From NCBI GenBank assembly GCA_027922465.2, contig BQMF02000100.1:930001-994000 (forward strand): DNA of 64,000 nucleotides. Reading direction: 5' to 3'. Under the pieces are notes generated by a model, which was not told the DNA's origin, did no database searches, and was given only the letters and a program-made list of their open reading frames with translations. Below are positions 42,894 to 54,397 of this stretch, in pieces. Numbering within the stretch: position 1 is the first letter of the stretch; each line of letters opens with the position of its first letter. This DNA comes from Turritopsis dohrnii (Eukaryota; Cnidaria; Hydrozoa; Anthoathecata; Oceaniidae). Position numbers and translations under genes: made by a program.

Positions 42894-44871
42894 CCCAGCA
42901 GGCACCCAACTTTTATTTAACGTTAGTCTAACGTTGATTCTAAGTTTAACGTTATCAACATAAAATCAACGTTATTCCAACGTTAAATACTTACGTTAGT
43001 ATAACGTTAGAAAGTTACATCAGGACAACGTTAAATTTCGTTAATTTACGTTATACTAACGTTAGTGTTACGTTATTTTTTACGTTCTGGTAACGTTAGT
43101 GGTTGGTTAGAATGGAAGTCTTTTTTAATTAGTATAACGTTAAATACTTACGTTAGCATAACGTTAGAAAGTTACATCAGGACAACGTTAAATTTCGTTA
43201 ACAACATCAAAATGTTATAACATTGTAACGACTTCTGAAGTCATTATAAACAAATCCCGGTGTCCATCCCAACAAAGTAAGACAAATGACGAAAACAGCG
43301 AATAGTCATAGAAGTTGATATATACCTTTAATTGACAAGAAAAGTATATTTTAATGACAATATTTACGCATGCCTAATAGAAGAAAAAGAAACAAATATA
43401 AGTGAAGGTGTTAAGCGAATGCTTGTGGTTACGGCAAATTGCAATAAATGAGAATCAATGGAAATTCATGCTAGAACAGATATCTATTTTCCAACTGACT
43501 TATGTCCATAGAACAGACATTTTGTGCTTTCAATTGTTAACAAAGCAAAACACTCTGGGGATACAACAAAATTAATCAGAAACCTTGAGTAAAAGATTTC
43601 TATTCAAAATAATCAAGTAGCAGGCCCTAATACTCTAGCTATTATCTATAAGTCATGTAGTACAGATCTTGCCAGCAAAACCAAAATTAAATAATCAAAC
43701 TGATTTCTCGTTTTACGGCTAGACTAGCGCGAAGTATATAATAGATATATAATAGACATATAACCATGGAGGTATAAAACAGAAGGAGAACGAACTCAAA
43801 ATCTGCTATTGTACTATCCGTGATGCGCTGCATTGTTTAAGTCCTCAGTGTGTAATAACATATAATTGCTATCATCTTGCATAATTTTTATAATTTTGGC
43901 GTTCTTGCGTGAAAATTTCGTTCATATCAATTCTCCAATGTGATTAAAGATCGTTAGGGTAAAGTTCTTAGCATGCATAATCTGTAGGAATTGGGAGAAT
44001 TATGCAAAAACGTCACAAATATGCAACGAAAACATTGCAACTTTAGGTCTATATATCTCGTGATCCCCTCAAGCAGTTTCGCTGAGCTTCAGTTTTTGAA
44101 GAGAGAATAATCCTAAGTTTTTGCACGTACCGCGGCACTATCGAGGCGCATTTAAGTCAGAAGATATGTAGATTGGAACTTATACATGAATTACCCGATA
44201 TCTTCAACTCTGTATAAAAACATAGATTTTCATTTGTTTCTCAAGGTTTAATAATCTGCTTGTCACTATGCAGCAAGTTGATCCGTTGTTATAATGGATG
44301 ATATTTGGTTTTTAAATTGTCGTTAATTTTTAAAAAAGTATTCGTTTCACCGACAACCAGCCGAAAGCGCATCACGGATGACATCAAAGTGATACCGCAA
44401 TGAATAGAATAGTCATTATCTGAATAATAGAAAAATAAGAGTTCGTTCTCCTTCTGTTTTATACCTCCATGATATAACCATGTGTAAAATAGAGAGGAAA
44501 TACCAGGTTAGCACGGTAAAAGCGAGTTTTTTCAAGAGATACACTTCTTAATTAAAAAGGCGAAAATGTGTATCAAGTGCGAATCAAAATTCATGTCATC
44601 CTCAAGGACTTACCTATGATAGCCCTTACTAACGTAAGTATTTAACGTTAAAAAAAGACTTCCATTCTAACCAACCACTAACGTTACCACAACGTAAAAA
44701 ATAACGTAACACTAACGTTAGTATAACGTAAATTAACGAAATTTAACGTTGTCCTGATGTAACTTTCTAACGTTATACTGACGTAAGTATTTAACGTTAT
44801 ACTAACGTAAGTAGTTAACGTTATACTAACATAAGTATTTAACGTTATATTTAACGTTAGTGCCTGCTGGG
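42894..44871. mobile_element. TIR element with subterminal AACGTTA arrays
   Basis: Ends are the exact inverted repeat CCCAGCAGGCAC (42894-42905) and GTGCCTGCTGGG (44860-44871). Each end continues for ~250-300 bp into many copies of TAACGTTA/ACGTTAGTATAACG motifs, including a long inverted match (TTACATCAGGACAACGTT against AACGTTGTCCTGATGTAA). No gene lies inside; the core is occupied by a nested MITE. No target duplication was seen. Confidence 0.8.
43765..44471. mobile_element. Nested MITE with exact 33-bp TIRs
   Basis: 43765-43797 and 44439-44471 are perfect inverted repeats (CATGGAGGTATAAAAC start). The 7-bp ATATAAC stands immediately outside both ends (43758-43764, 44472-44478). Lies inside the AACGTTA-array element. 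Non-coding. Confidence 0.85.
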
Positions 44872-44970
44872 GAAACAAAAGTATTAAAAACAGAAGATTC
44901 ACCTAGAGGATAAGGGTTTTAAGTAACAAAAACATAGACCACAAAATTATGAACAGGATATTGCTATAAG

Positions 44971-45260
44971 TCACTTTCGGTCCTTTTGAATAAAGTATTG
45001 TAATTGCTGCTGTTGCATTAACAGCAGCATTTGTTGTTGCATCTGATTTGATTGTTCTTTCTGCCTCTGCAATGTAGATTGAAAATTTTCTAATAATGTT
45101 GTGATATATTCATTTCGTTTCTCCTGAAACTCTCTTTCTGTTCTTTTCGTTTCTTAATCTACTGTCATCTGTTCCCTAAGAAGTTCCAATGTGTCACTTG
45201 CACTCAAAACTCGTATCACTTTCACTGCTACTTTTTCTCTTTCCTGTTTGGCCTACCCGT
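44971..45260 (-). pseudogene. Degraded exon encoding a Gln-rich coiled-coil C-terminus
   Basis: On the minus strand: Ser-rich KSSSESDTSF, then ASDTLELLREQMTVD, a TAA, and in the same frame EFQEKRNEYITTLLENF, LQRQKEQSNQMQQQM, LLLMQQQQLQYFIQKDRK and a stop at 44971-44973. A frameshift lies near 45215. The layout (Ser-rich linker then Gln-rich helix) resembles C-termini of transposon-derived Myb/SANT-type DNA-binding proteins, but the diagnostic domain is missing, so the family is uncertain. Confidence 0.45.
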
Positions 45261-46048
45261 TCCATGGCTGTTACTTACTTACTGCCATATATTTCCACGC
45301 TCATAACCCCACTTGCAAAAGTCAATACCAATCATTTCTCTCATCATGATAACACCTTTTGTAGTATTCCATGCCATGATAGATCTAAACAATGAAATAG
45401 CTTGTTTATACATAAAATTTTCGCTTGAATTTTAAAAAATGAGCTCTTGCTGACCTTATCAATGAGACAAAAACCGAGATAAATTTTAGCTTTCCTTCAA
45501 AAACAACCCAAAAACCATACCATGTGCTGATTTGTAAACTAAAACTGATTTTTTAATAAAATTTAAGGCCCCAAAGAAACCCTTTAAACCGAACCTTTTC
45601 ATCAGCATGATGAGCATCCATATTGCTTTCTATATTTTGTTCGAATTCCAGACGCAATGAGAGCTAGCATTTTCAAGGTCTCTTTGCAAAAAGATGACGT
45701 TTGTTTTTGTAGCACCCAGGCCTTCTTACCTCTGAGGAAACCCCAATTGCAGTTCTCGGCGTCTTTCCAAAATAGCCTGTTAGAAACCTCACATCAACAC
45801 TTGAAGTAAGTGTGCAAAGTACGTTTCTTTTAATAAAAGCAAAGGCTTTAAATCCCTGAATTAACTTTTTAATTAAACAGTTTTAAAAAATTCTCACAAG
45901 TAATTGATTTTTTTCGTGTAACGGGTTCGTTGATTTTGCAATTCTCCGTAATGTCATGGATAAAAATGAATGATTTTTAAAAACAAACATTATCCAAATT
46001 ATAAATTGGTTTTTCAAGATAAAATATTCACATGTGGACGTAAACATA
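45261..46048. other. Intergenic; nothing recognised
   Basis: AT-rich, no supportable frame. Confidence 0.5.
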
Positions 46049-46175
46049 CCAGGTGAGTCAAAAAAAAGTACTAGAAAGAATTCCCCTATTCAGAAATAAA
46101 AGTAACTATCTTTCATAGTTATTCAATCGAAAGATATTTTTTGTGAAACACTAATCCTTTTTTTGACTCATCCGG
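46049..46175. mobile_element. 127-bp mariner-like MITE
   Basis: Inverted ends CCAGGTGAGTCAAAAAAAAG and, on the minus strand, CCGGATGAGTCAAAAAAAGG, with TA on both sides (46047-46048 and 46176-46177). Size, ends and TA duplication fit a Tc1/mariner-type non-autonomous element. Confidence 0.75.
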
Positions 46176-46257
46176 TATATTCACCACTTGTTGTATGCAA
46201 GCTCATACATTTTAAATGTAGTTTTCAAATGAATGATAAATTTGAATAAATCATATG

Positions 46258-46650
46258 ATCAAACTAGTAACCGGGGTAACAATTTTTACCAAGTTTAACT
46301 TCGAAAAGGAAGTGTGAAATTCGCTTTTCCCGTGTGCAAAGCCCTTAAAAAAAATTAAAGCACACAACCGCGGCTGGAAAGTGTATCCATGTTGTAGAGC
46401 TTGAAAAAATGATCCAAAAAGTGTATGGGATCGTTTCGCTACGACCAACAGTTGCAAAGGTATCACCGGTCAAAGATTTTGATGACGTCATAGCCGCAGT
46501 ACCAAAAGTAATTAAGGCCCAAATAATGCGTCACCCCATCACCCGTATCGCAGACCCTAAAAAACGTCAGTTTTCCCTATTGGTTCTCCAGATATTTCCC
46601 CAAAAATGTCGCGTTCGATTGGGAATGCAATGCAATGATTCCACGTCATA
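46258..46650 (+). repeat. Tandem repeat unit 1
   Basis: Blocks: ACTAGTAAC, GTGTATGGGATCGTTTCGCT, CAAAGATTTTGATGACGTCA, CGTCACCCC, AAAAAACGTCAGTT, ATATTTCCCCAAAAATGTCG, TTCGATTGGGAATGCAATGC. Unit 2 lies at 46815-47150. Confidence 0.75.
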
Positions 46651-46814
46651 GATTAAACACTGACGTCACGGCACGTGTTACTATATAATAATCGTAAAAG
46701 AACGCATGGCCTAACGAAAAATATGACCACGATTAAGAAGATTTTGACCGTAAAATTCAACAAAATTTATCACTCTCTAAAATAAAAGTGTGACACACAC
46801 TCGCTATTATATAT
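46651..46814 (+). repeat. Unit-1 trailer with ACTCTCTAAAATAAAAGTG
   Basis: ATCACTCTCTAAAATAAAAG at about 46768 recurs at about 50905, right of the RLE-type retroelement, as expected if unit 2 was split by that insertion. Confidence 0.6.
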
Positions 46815-47150
46815 AAGACTAGTAACTCGCGTAAAAGTTCTTTACGGATTTAATTTCGAAAAGAATGTGCCGAAATTCCGTGTGCCAAACCCCGTGACGA
46901 AAATTTTGATAACACAATCGCAACTCAAAAGTGTACCCGTGTCGTAGGGCGCGAAAAACTGATCAAAAAAATGTATGGGATCGTTTCGCTACGATCAACC
47001 GTTGCAGAAATATCGTCGATCAAAGATTTTGATGACGTCATATGCGCATTACCAAATAAAATTTAGACCCAAATGTTGCGTCACCCCAGCGCCCTAAAAA
47101 ACGTCAGTTATCTCTATTGGTTCTCGAGATATTTCCCCAAAATCGTCGCA
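46815..47150 (+). repeat. Tandem repeat unit 2, left part, interrupted
   Basis: Same block order as unit 1 up to ATATTTCCCCAAAATCGTCGCA, where homology stops. It resumes at 50811 with GCATTCGATTGGGGATGCAA. Confidence 0.75.
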
Positions 47151-50100
47151 TACATTTACAACGGAAATTGATATAATACAAAAATATAATAAAAATATAA
47201 TAATATAATAAATATAATAATTTACTGTTCAATTTTTACTTCATTGTTCATTAAAGAAATGTTTTTTAACTCGCCGACAGGGACTTCATATTTTCGTGAT
47301 CTTGTTCCTCTTATACATATAATAGAAGCTCTTAACAAAGCAAAACATATTTTTCTCTTTACCCATGCTATTGCTTCGGAAAATCTTTGATCGTATTTTT
47401 CCCATATCAGTTCGGCAAGACTTGCGTAAAATATTTTACTCTCTCGGCCCATGCCTCCATTTGATGAAAAAATTAACGGGGTGAAAGAACTGTGTTCTTT
47501 CTCAATTACACGAACATTGTACTTTCTTTTCTTCTCTCGTTCCATGGATTTGAAAGTAGTGACGATGGATTCGTTTTGGTAACTCTGAGCGAATGGATAG
47601 AAAATCCTTACGTCTACAAATGCTCTTTGCAACCTCTGCCAAAATCCTCTCACACTAGCATCAGTTCTTTCTTCATCTTCTCCGTTTCTAAGTACTGGTT
47701 CTTTGTAAACGTCTTTGCAGACCGTTGATAATAAATTTGCTGTAATCATCCCGCAGTTCGTTGTGGCGTAATTTGATAAAACCACCCACCTTGCATATGA
47801 GTGCATGGTCGACACTATATCGTCCACTACAAACACACTCATTTGGTAAATTTTTGGGTATCCAGCCATAGCGTAGATAAACAGCATCGTGGAACTCTCG
47901 TTTGGTGAGTTCAAAGTTATCTCGTTTTAATGGGAGAGAGGATAACCATATTGAAGCACCATCAGATTGAGCGATATCGTTTGCTTTTCGTTGTGAAGAA
48001 GTCATTTTTTCACGAAGCGATGTAATTAAGTCTTGATGGTATTCATTTTTCAGATTGAATTTGTTCTCATTGTTATTGATTTCTTGAATTGTGATTTCAT
48101 TTTGATCCTCTATCATTTTTGATGTTGATCTTGTTATAAATTTTGATGATTGATATTCTATATCAGCAATTTCAGTCACATTGGTTATTCCCAATCCTCC
48201 AAGTTTAACCGGAAGACTGAACAATTTTCGCTCCTCATCATTACAAGAACGTCCATCGTAAAGTGAAGGGATGAGTTTGTGTCTAATCACATGCTCAACG
48301 GGTCTCAATTCTTCACCAATACCTGGCATCGTTCTCATAACATGGTTAAATTTTTGTCGATATCCAGCCGTAAAAGCACAGTAGGCTGAATGAGGATAAT
48401 TTTTAGCTATTTCGGAAAGCAATGTTAGTTCGTTTACCCAATCCTTTACTTTCTTTAATATTTCATTCCTTCTATATTCCAATGAACCAATTGTAGCACT
48501 AAGGTGTTTTTGTCCATTCGGTGTAATATTTATGGACGTTCCTTCAAATATCTTATGTGCCAGTTCTTTCCCTTTCTTTACAACGAGCCATGATTTTTGA
48601 GGCTTAGGATAGTATCCAGCTTTTGGACCAATATCATTTAGTCTCTTCCACCATGCTAGCAAACCTTCTAGTTTGCCAAGAGATCCCAAATCATCAGCAT
48701 ATGCTCCTTGTTTCGTATCTTTTGAAGAAATGGACTCAAGCAGTGGTGCAAGTCCTAAAGCATACATTGGCATGGCAGCAGGATCTCCTTGTGTCGTTCC
48801 TTCTTGAGATGATATTTCTTTTTTACCATGGATGAAGAGGCGTGCATTTCGTTGATACATGTTGGAGACGAATGTTGAGATGATAGGGCATAAGATTTCA
48901 ATGTTATGAAGCATAACTTTCCGATTGATACTGTTAAATGCGTTATCTGCATCCACAAGTAGTACATCATCACATTCCACCTCATCAAAGATGGAGCTGC
49001 AAGCGTGGATCAGAGCCTCACAACCCGATTTTCTTCCACTGCACATTTGCAATGATCCAGAACTTTCTTGTATTTGGTTTTTAAACGATCTCGTTACTGC
49101 ACGACTGATAATTCTTCTCAAAACCTCTTCGATTCCAATTGGCCTGATACCCGGGTTCTTGTCGAGCGGTATCAATCTACAAGCCATCAGAGCATCTAGC
49201 GAATCATCGTTATTCACTTGAAGATTTAAACATAGCTTTCTTGTCATGGCTGCTATTGCATTACAAAGACTTTCGTTTGATGAGCCGAATGAGGCAGATG
49301 TCAAGATACGGCGCCATCCATCAGCATCAATGTGGGAAGGGCCACACGCTCCGTCAATTTGCCTTGCTATTTTTCTTATGAATTCATCATCGATGTTTTC
49401 ATAGGCAAATTCTTCAAAGACTTGTTTAGGTCCCTCCAATAAGAGATCGTCAAATTTATGCATCGACTCAGGATGTTTATCTGATAATATTTTCATGTTT
49501 TCTTCGGAAGCTTGTAATACCCACTTGATGCTGTATTTGACAAAGTGTTCAGCGCTTGTTTAATTTTCCCGTCTAACATGAAGTTATTAAAACGTTTTGC
49601 AGTAGATTCTATTGAGTTGCGATTGTTGATGGAATTTTTAAATGATGATTGAATGAATCTCAATTCTCTCATCAGAGAATCTAGATCGCCATCTTTCCAT
49701 TTTTGAAGCCTGGTAAATATTTTATCGCTATGTTCTTTACTTTTGCTAGTTCTTGTTGGCTTTTGCAAAAGAAGAGAAGGCATTACCATCAATGCTTTTA
49801 ATGAGATAGCACGAAGAGGAGAATCATTAGTCCATTCATAAATGAGACGGGTACATTCGTTGATAAATTCTTTACCGGCTTTGCCACTAGGAAGCATAAA
49901 TAAATTTCTTTGCCAATGAACTATTTCTTCATACGCAGCGTTGAAAACAAGGGAAGCTTCACTGATTGTCAGATTCCCCAAATCAAGTTTTCCGATAGAG
50001 GTGATGGATCAGATGAGTAGTTAGATTCTGGAACTGACGTCACTTTTACCGTTGGTTTCACTGCAATGGTTTCTGAATTTTTGACACCGTTACACTTTTT

Positions 50101-50805
50101 CATGTGATTTGTTCTTCTCCCTTTGTTAGCCAATTTTCTGTCACAGGAGGAGCATTTGTAATATTGTGGTTGACTTTGAGAAGATGGTAGAACTTTTTCT
50201 TCCTCGTGGATCAACTCTTTCTTTCGACATCTTAGTGGATCTAATTGAAAAAACGACCTTCCAGGAATTAACTGTTTGTTTGATGTTGGAAAAACTTCAT
50301 TCTTTTCGGAGTTGATCACTTTTTCTGTTCGTTTTTCTTTTGATGTAATTTCGATTTCTTTTGCAGAAGATCCATTCGCTGCCATAATCCCGTCTGTTCT
50401 TAGCCAAAGAAAGCACGGGAAAGAAAAAGGTTGAGCTTGAACAGAAACTCTTCGGGTAAGTGGCAGGTCCCCCGGGGTTGGTTACCCGAGCTCCCCGAAA
50501 ATCCAAAATCCCAGGAAAAAAATACGAAAACAAAGAAGGTCGTTTCCGTTAAAAGTAGCGTTAGCGTTGAGTTAGAGTAACGGTAATTGAATATGGTATT
50601 AAGGAGAAGAAGAAGAGAAAAAATGAAAACATTTCTTTCTTGTCAAATCTTCGATTCCAGATGGCGATTCGATAACAAATGATTGGTTTTTCCGTTTCTA
50701 TAGATGAGAATGCTTTGAATTGTCCAAGAATTCTGACATATTTACATCTTCTTTAAGCAATTCTATAACTTTTTTCCGATCCTTACGGTTTTTCCACATC
50801 AATTG
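47151..50805 (-). mobile_element. RLE-type (R2/R4-like) non-LTR retroelement
   Basis: On the minus strand: a zinc-finger N-terminus, a reverse transcriptase, a CxC..H..C knuckle and a restriction-like endonuclease-type C-terminus. It lies exactly between the two halves of repeat unit 2. The flanks CGTCGCA (47144-47150) and CGTCCGCA (50806-50813) look like a short target duplication. Several frameshifts indicate an inactive copy. Confidence 0.8.
47222..50385 (-). pseudogene. RT/endonuclease polyprotein of the RLE-type element, frameshifted
   Basis: Segments: 50385-49969 has a CSSCDRKLANKGRRTNHMKKC zinc finger. 49981-49493 continues with YEEIVHWQRNLFMLPSGKAG. 49496-47688 holds the RT: PLDKNPGIRPIGIEEVLRRI, LLVDADNAFNSINRKV (motif A), EGTTQGDPAAMPMYALGLAP (motif B), AYADDLGSLG (motif C), then CVCSGRYSVDHALIC knuckle and GGFIKLRHNELRD. 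47914-47222 holds the PD-(D/E)XK-like part (TDASVRGFW, FVDVRIFYPFA, SSFTPLIFSSNGGMGRES). The segments are in three frames; the 4-base ATGA overlap at 49493-49496 could be coupling, but the neighbouring overlaps argue for simple indels. Confidence 0.8.
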
Positions 50806-50945
50806 CGTCCGCATTCGATTGGGGATGCAATGCAATGATTCATTTATTTATCGCCTCTACGTGAATTTACGCGCACATAAGAGGACGATGACCGTAAATT
50901 AAAACTAAATATATCACTCTCTAAAATAAAAGTGTGACACATAAA
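50806..50945 (+). repeat. Tandem repeat unit 2, right part
   Basis: GCATTCGATTGGGGATGCAA through CACTCTCTAAAATAAAAGTG matches the end of unit 1 (46612-46795) with deletions; the retroelement separates it from the left part. Confidence 0.7.
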
Positions 50946-51159
50946 TGCGAATTAGTATAACAAGATCACCAAATCCAAACTCATTCATACGCAGATTAAT
51001 AATTTAAGTAATAAATTCAAACAATTTTGAATAAAAGAATGTAGTAACTTTTCAGAATCAAAAATTTACAAATTTTGGTAGTCAAAGAAGACGGTATGTC
51101 ACTTCATCACCTAATAGCATGAGTTATGAAATAGGGAAAACAAACGTAATTCTTCTAAA
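50946..51159. other. Upstream region of the SNTX-VLIG gene
   Basis: AT-rich; the promoter or a 5' UTR exon would be here, but I recognise no element. Confidence 0.4.
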
Positions 51160-53146
51160 ATGAGCCTTAAAGTGGACCTCACAAAATGTGTGTCCATGAA
51201 TGGCTTATTCCATGATTTCGCCATTGGAGATTTGTACAACAAAAACACTGAAAGAATTGTGAAAGAGAAACCTCTTTGGAATGATGACGAAATCAACAAC
51301 AGGAGTTATGTGAAAGTTGCATGGAACAATCAACCTCAAAGCCAATTGAAATATTCATCTCACAATACTGCCAACACTCGATTCAAAAACCTTGAAGTTG
51401 ATAAAAGCTTGCAGTTGAGCATTGCTCTTGGATTAGTTCAAGAAAGCAAATTCATTGAATATATAAAAGCAAGTAAGGAAATTGAAAAAAACATTGCAAA
51501 TGTTGATATTATTTGCAAGTGGTTGACTTCTAACGAGTATTTAACTGAAGCAGCGATTCAAAATGTAAATCTTGATCGTATTAAGGAAGAAGACTTTACT
51601 CATGCAGTTGTTGCCATACAACATGGTCGAAAATTTATTTTGTCACTAAAATATCAAATCAATAGTGGTAACGAAACCGCAAACATTGAAAATTCTATAA
51701 TTTCCTATCTGAAGGGTGAATGGATCATACATGCCGAAAATAGTTTGAGATACGACAAAATAGACAAATTATTAAAGGTAACTGACTATAATGGCTTAAA
51801 TCTCCCCGTTAATGGTCTTGGTGATGTTCGCTCTGTTCTTGGTAACATAAAAAATATTTTACAGAGTATGGATGAAAGACCACTCTGTGTTTGGCTAATG
51901 CCAAAACAATGCCTTTTGGAAACTGTTTGTTCTGATGACAATAAAACAAACAATAAAGAGTCTCTTTTCAAAACAAAAATAATTCTGAAATCCAATAATG
52001 TTTCTATATGTCTCCAAGTTCTTGACCAAATAAAGTCGTTTATACGATCAGTGAACGATTTAATAACAGAATCATTAAGTATGAGTTACATCAATACAAG
52101 TTTGTTTGAAATAAAAGTGGTGTTTAAAAGACTTTTAGAACAAATTAAAAACATCATTACAAACTACCGTTTGAGTAGTTGTTTACCTGAAGTTGAATTT
52201 GATCAAATCTTGAAGTATCTCCAGCAAGTAACAAGTTCGGATTCATTTATGACATCATGGCTGAAAGTAAAGCAAAAAGAAGTGAACACATTGAAAAAAG
52301 TGATACATACTGAAAACATTATCACAGTTGAAAACGAAATTGAAGATGATTTGCATGAAGATGATTGTGTGAAAGTCATATTCAAACACAAGTTGATGGA
52401 TGAAAGCTTGATAGAAGGTATCAATGAATTAACCAAAAACATTAAAAGTTCTTCAATACCACAATATATACTTAAAATGAATAAAGAGCAAATGATGACG
52501 ACAGATAGCTGCAGTAGCTTGTCTTTTGTTGACATGTTCCGGGAGCTAGCGATTTTGAATCAATCCAACAATCGAGTAACATTTTACTTTAAAATGCAAA
52601 AAGCTGAACAAACCGAAACCATTGTAGAATATTACCGGGGAGGTCACAAAATTCCATATACGAAGCTTCCTCCAAAATTAGGCAGTCTTAAGGTAGATTG
52701 TGAGGGAGGTCAGAGAAGTACAATAATCAATGTGCAATGGACTTTAATTAGCTACGATGGAGTAAAGTTAGAATCGGGGAACTCTAAAGATGCAAATGCA
52801 GAGGGTGAAAAAATTGCTGTTCATTCCAATGAAAGTAAAGATGAAGGCAGTAAAAATGATGACAAGGAAAGAAAAGCAAATTTTCCAGCGACTACGAATG
52901 CAATTGAAAATGCCTCTACTTCTCAATCAATGAACGATTTCAGCCAATCCATTTATTACGAGGTCACCTGCATTTCGTTGAAAGATGGCCCTGACTTTAA
53001 GCAAAAGAAGGTTGTTTTTCAATCAAATCACTGTTGCTTTAAACCAATAGGTGTTGCTGGAAAGGTTGTTGTTGAAGTGCAGCCAAGGTTTTGCAATATG
53101 GATCTTTTTGGAATGACAGACTCAAAAAATGTTTCAACAGGAAAAG
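51160..53146 (+). CDS. SNTX-VLIG fusion gene, exon 1: first stonustoxin-like module
   Basis: First of four exons (51160-53146, 53502-53537, 54398-56916, 57183-59528). The ATG at 51160 directly precedes the SNTX N-terminal signature (LFHDFAIGDLYN, then PLWNDDEI), so I take it as the start; there is no signal peptide, so the protein is probably cytosolic. Domains by rough residue: MACPF-like SNTX fold 6-265 (FTHAVVAIQHGRKF, WLMPKQC near 245), SNTX helical region 275-415, thioredoxin-like 420-520, FN3-like 520-660 with a polar, acidic insert at about 537-575. SNTX-family proteins of fish venom are pore formers, but most family members are non-secreted relatives. I infer an intracellular, perhaps immune, role and make no toxicity claim. 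Donor GGTACG at 53147, phase 1. Confidence 0.82.
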
Positions 53147-53501
53147 GTACGTATTATCAAGGCTAAATGTAAAGTTCAAATAATGGAATCTGAGAACATT
53201 TTAAAACTTGCAGATGCTGGACCAGAAATTGGAAAACTGTCCGTTTTGATAGGAGAGTTTACACCTTTTTTAGTGAAAATATAAGCAATCATCTGATAGT
53301 TTTATCACTCATGATATAATTTTTTGAAAGTTAGATATTCTTTCATTAGCATTCATGTGGTCTAAATTTCAATGTTTTCATGTCCACTTTTATAAGTTGG
53401 TTCCCATTGCGTTGAAAAAAGCTTTTGCCATCCGTTGGAGGATAAAGATTCATTTGAACATAATATAGTTATTAATTAATTTTTTTTCAATTTTGTTTTA
53501 G

Positions 53502-53537
53502 GTGACTTGAGTGTACAAGTTATGCACGATGACGATG
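53502..53537 (+). CDS. SNTX-VLIG fusion gene, exon 2: 36-bp microexon
   Basis: Acceptor TTTTAG at 53496-53501 and donor GTAAGC at 53538. Twelve codons' worth, phase 1 at both ends, so it keeps the frame between exons 1 and 3 whether included or skipped. It encodes a short acidic linker (DLSVQVMHDDD) between the two SNTX modules. Confidence 0.7.
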
Positions 53538-53821
53538 GTAAGCATTTCTTTGCTTATATACATTTTCTTTGGGTAGTGGTCGGGGGTGGGTTCCGGGTGT
53601 TGAGAAAAGATTCATATTGTTATTTTTTGTATAAATCAACCCATTTGACTATAAGTTCAATATTTACATATACTTATACGTAAGAATGACCAGTGAAACA
53701 TGAGGTACTCAAATACTAAATCATCTGGTAACTTGCATCGAGTACAATGTTAATCTCACTAACAAACATGACAATCAAAGCAATATTTGGGGGATAAATT
53801 CACAGTGATTCGAAAGGAACG

Positions 53822-54216
53822 ATACACGTTTTTCCATAAGTAGCCAAGATCAAAATTTAATAGTTACATTGCTTAAAAATTGGTCATTTTTTAGTAGTAA
53901 TGTTTCTTAATATGTTGCTAACCATTAATTGAAAAAGTATTTATCTCTAATCTTGGAAACCTTTGTGTACGTTTAAGTTGTTTAATCAGAGTATTTTAGT
54001 ACAAGGTCTAGAACATTAAAATTATGTAGAGCGCACAACCTAATACTGAAACCTAGTGTAACAACCTAAAAGTGCGCTGTAGCTGTGCTAGTGCTGCATC
54101 ACTACAAAATTTCGTTGCTAATTTATATACGATTATGGTAGTAATATTGCTTCACTTTTTAAGAAAATTTCCTAGTGTTGCTTGTAAAGTTGTTGCTTAT
54201 AAGAAAAACGCAACAT
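53822..54216. mobile_element. MITE, family 1 copy b, in intron 3' of the microexon
   Basis: Same blocks as 39371-39699: ATACACGTTT at the left end, CTTGGAAACCTTTGTGTACG, GTGCTAGTGCTGCATCA, GTTGCTTATAAGAAAAACG at the right end, with several small insertions. The right end is more diverged than the left. Confidence 0.6.
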
Positions 54217-54397
54217 TTATATCAAAACATCAAGCCACCGGAATTATTCCACTTCCTCATATACAAAAAAAGTTAAAAAGAAAATTTAAATCAATTTCGA
54301 AAATTACTTGATATGAAACACACAAACATTAACAAATTGTCACTATTATCAAAACCGCCATCCATAATTTTAACAAACAAATAAATTCCGGTTCTAG

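Noticed and set aside
42894..43210. CRISPR-like regular array of AACGTTA repeats
   Set aside because: The repeats are 7-8 bp, spacing is irregular, there are no unique spacers, and the array is mirrored at the other end of a TIR element in a eukaryotic genome.
48755..49221. Additional ORFs on both strands within the RT gene
   Set aside because: They are shadows of the reverse transcriptase frame, which carries all the conserved motifs.
47151..50805. Prokaryotic or contaminant DNA carrying the reverse transcriptase
   Set aside because: Flanks are the same tandem repeat on both sides and composition matches the surroundings; an inserted retroelement explains it.
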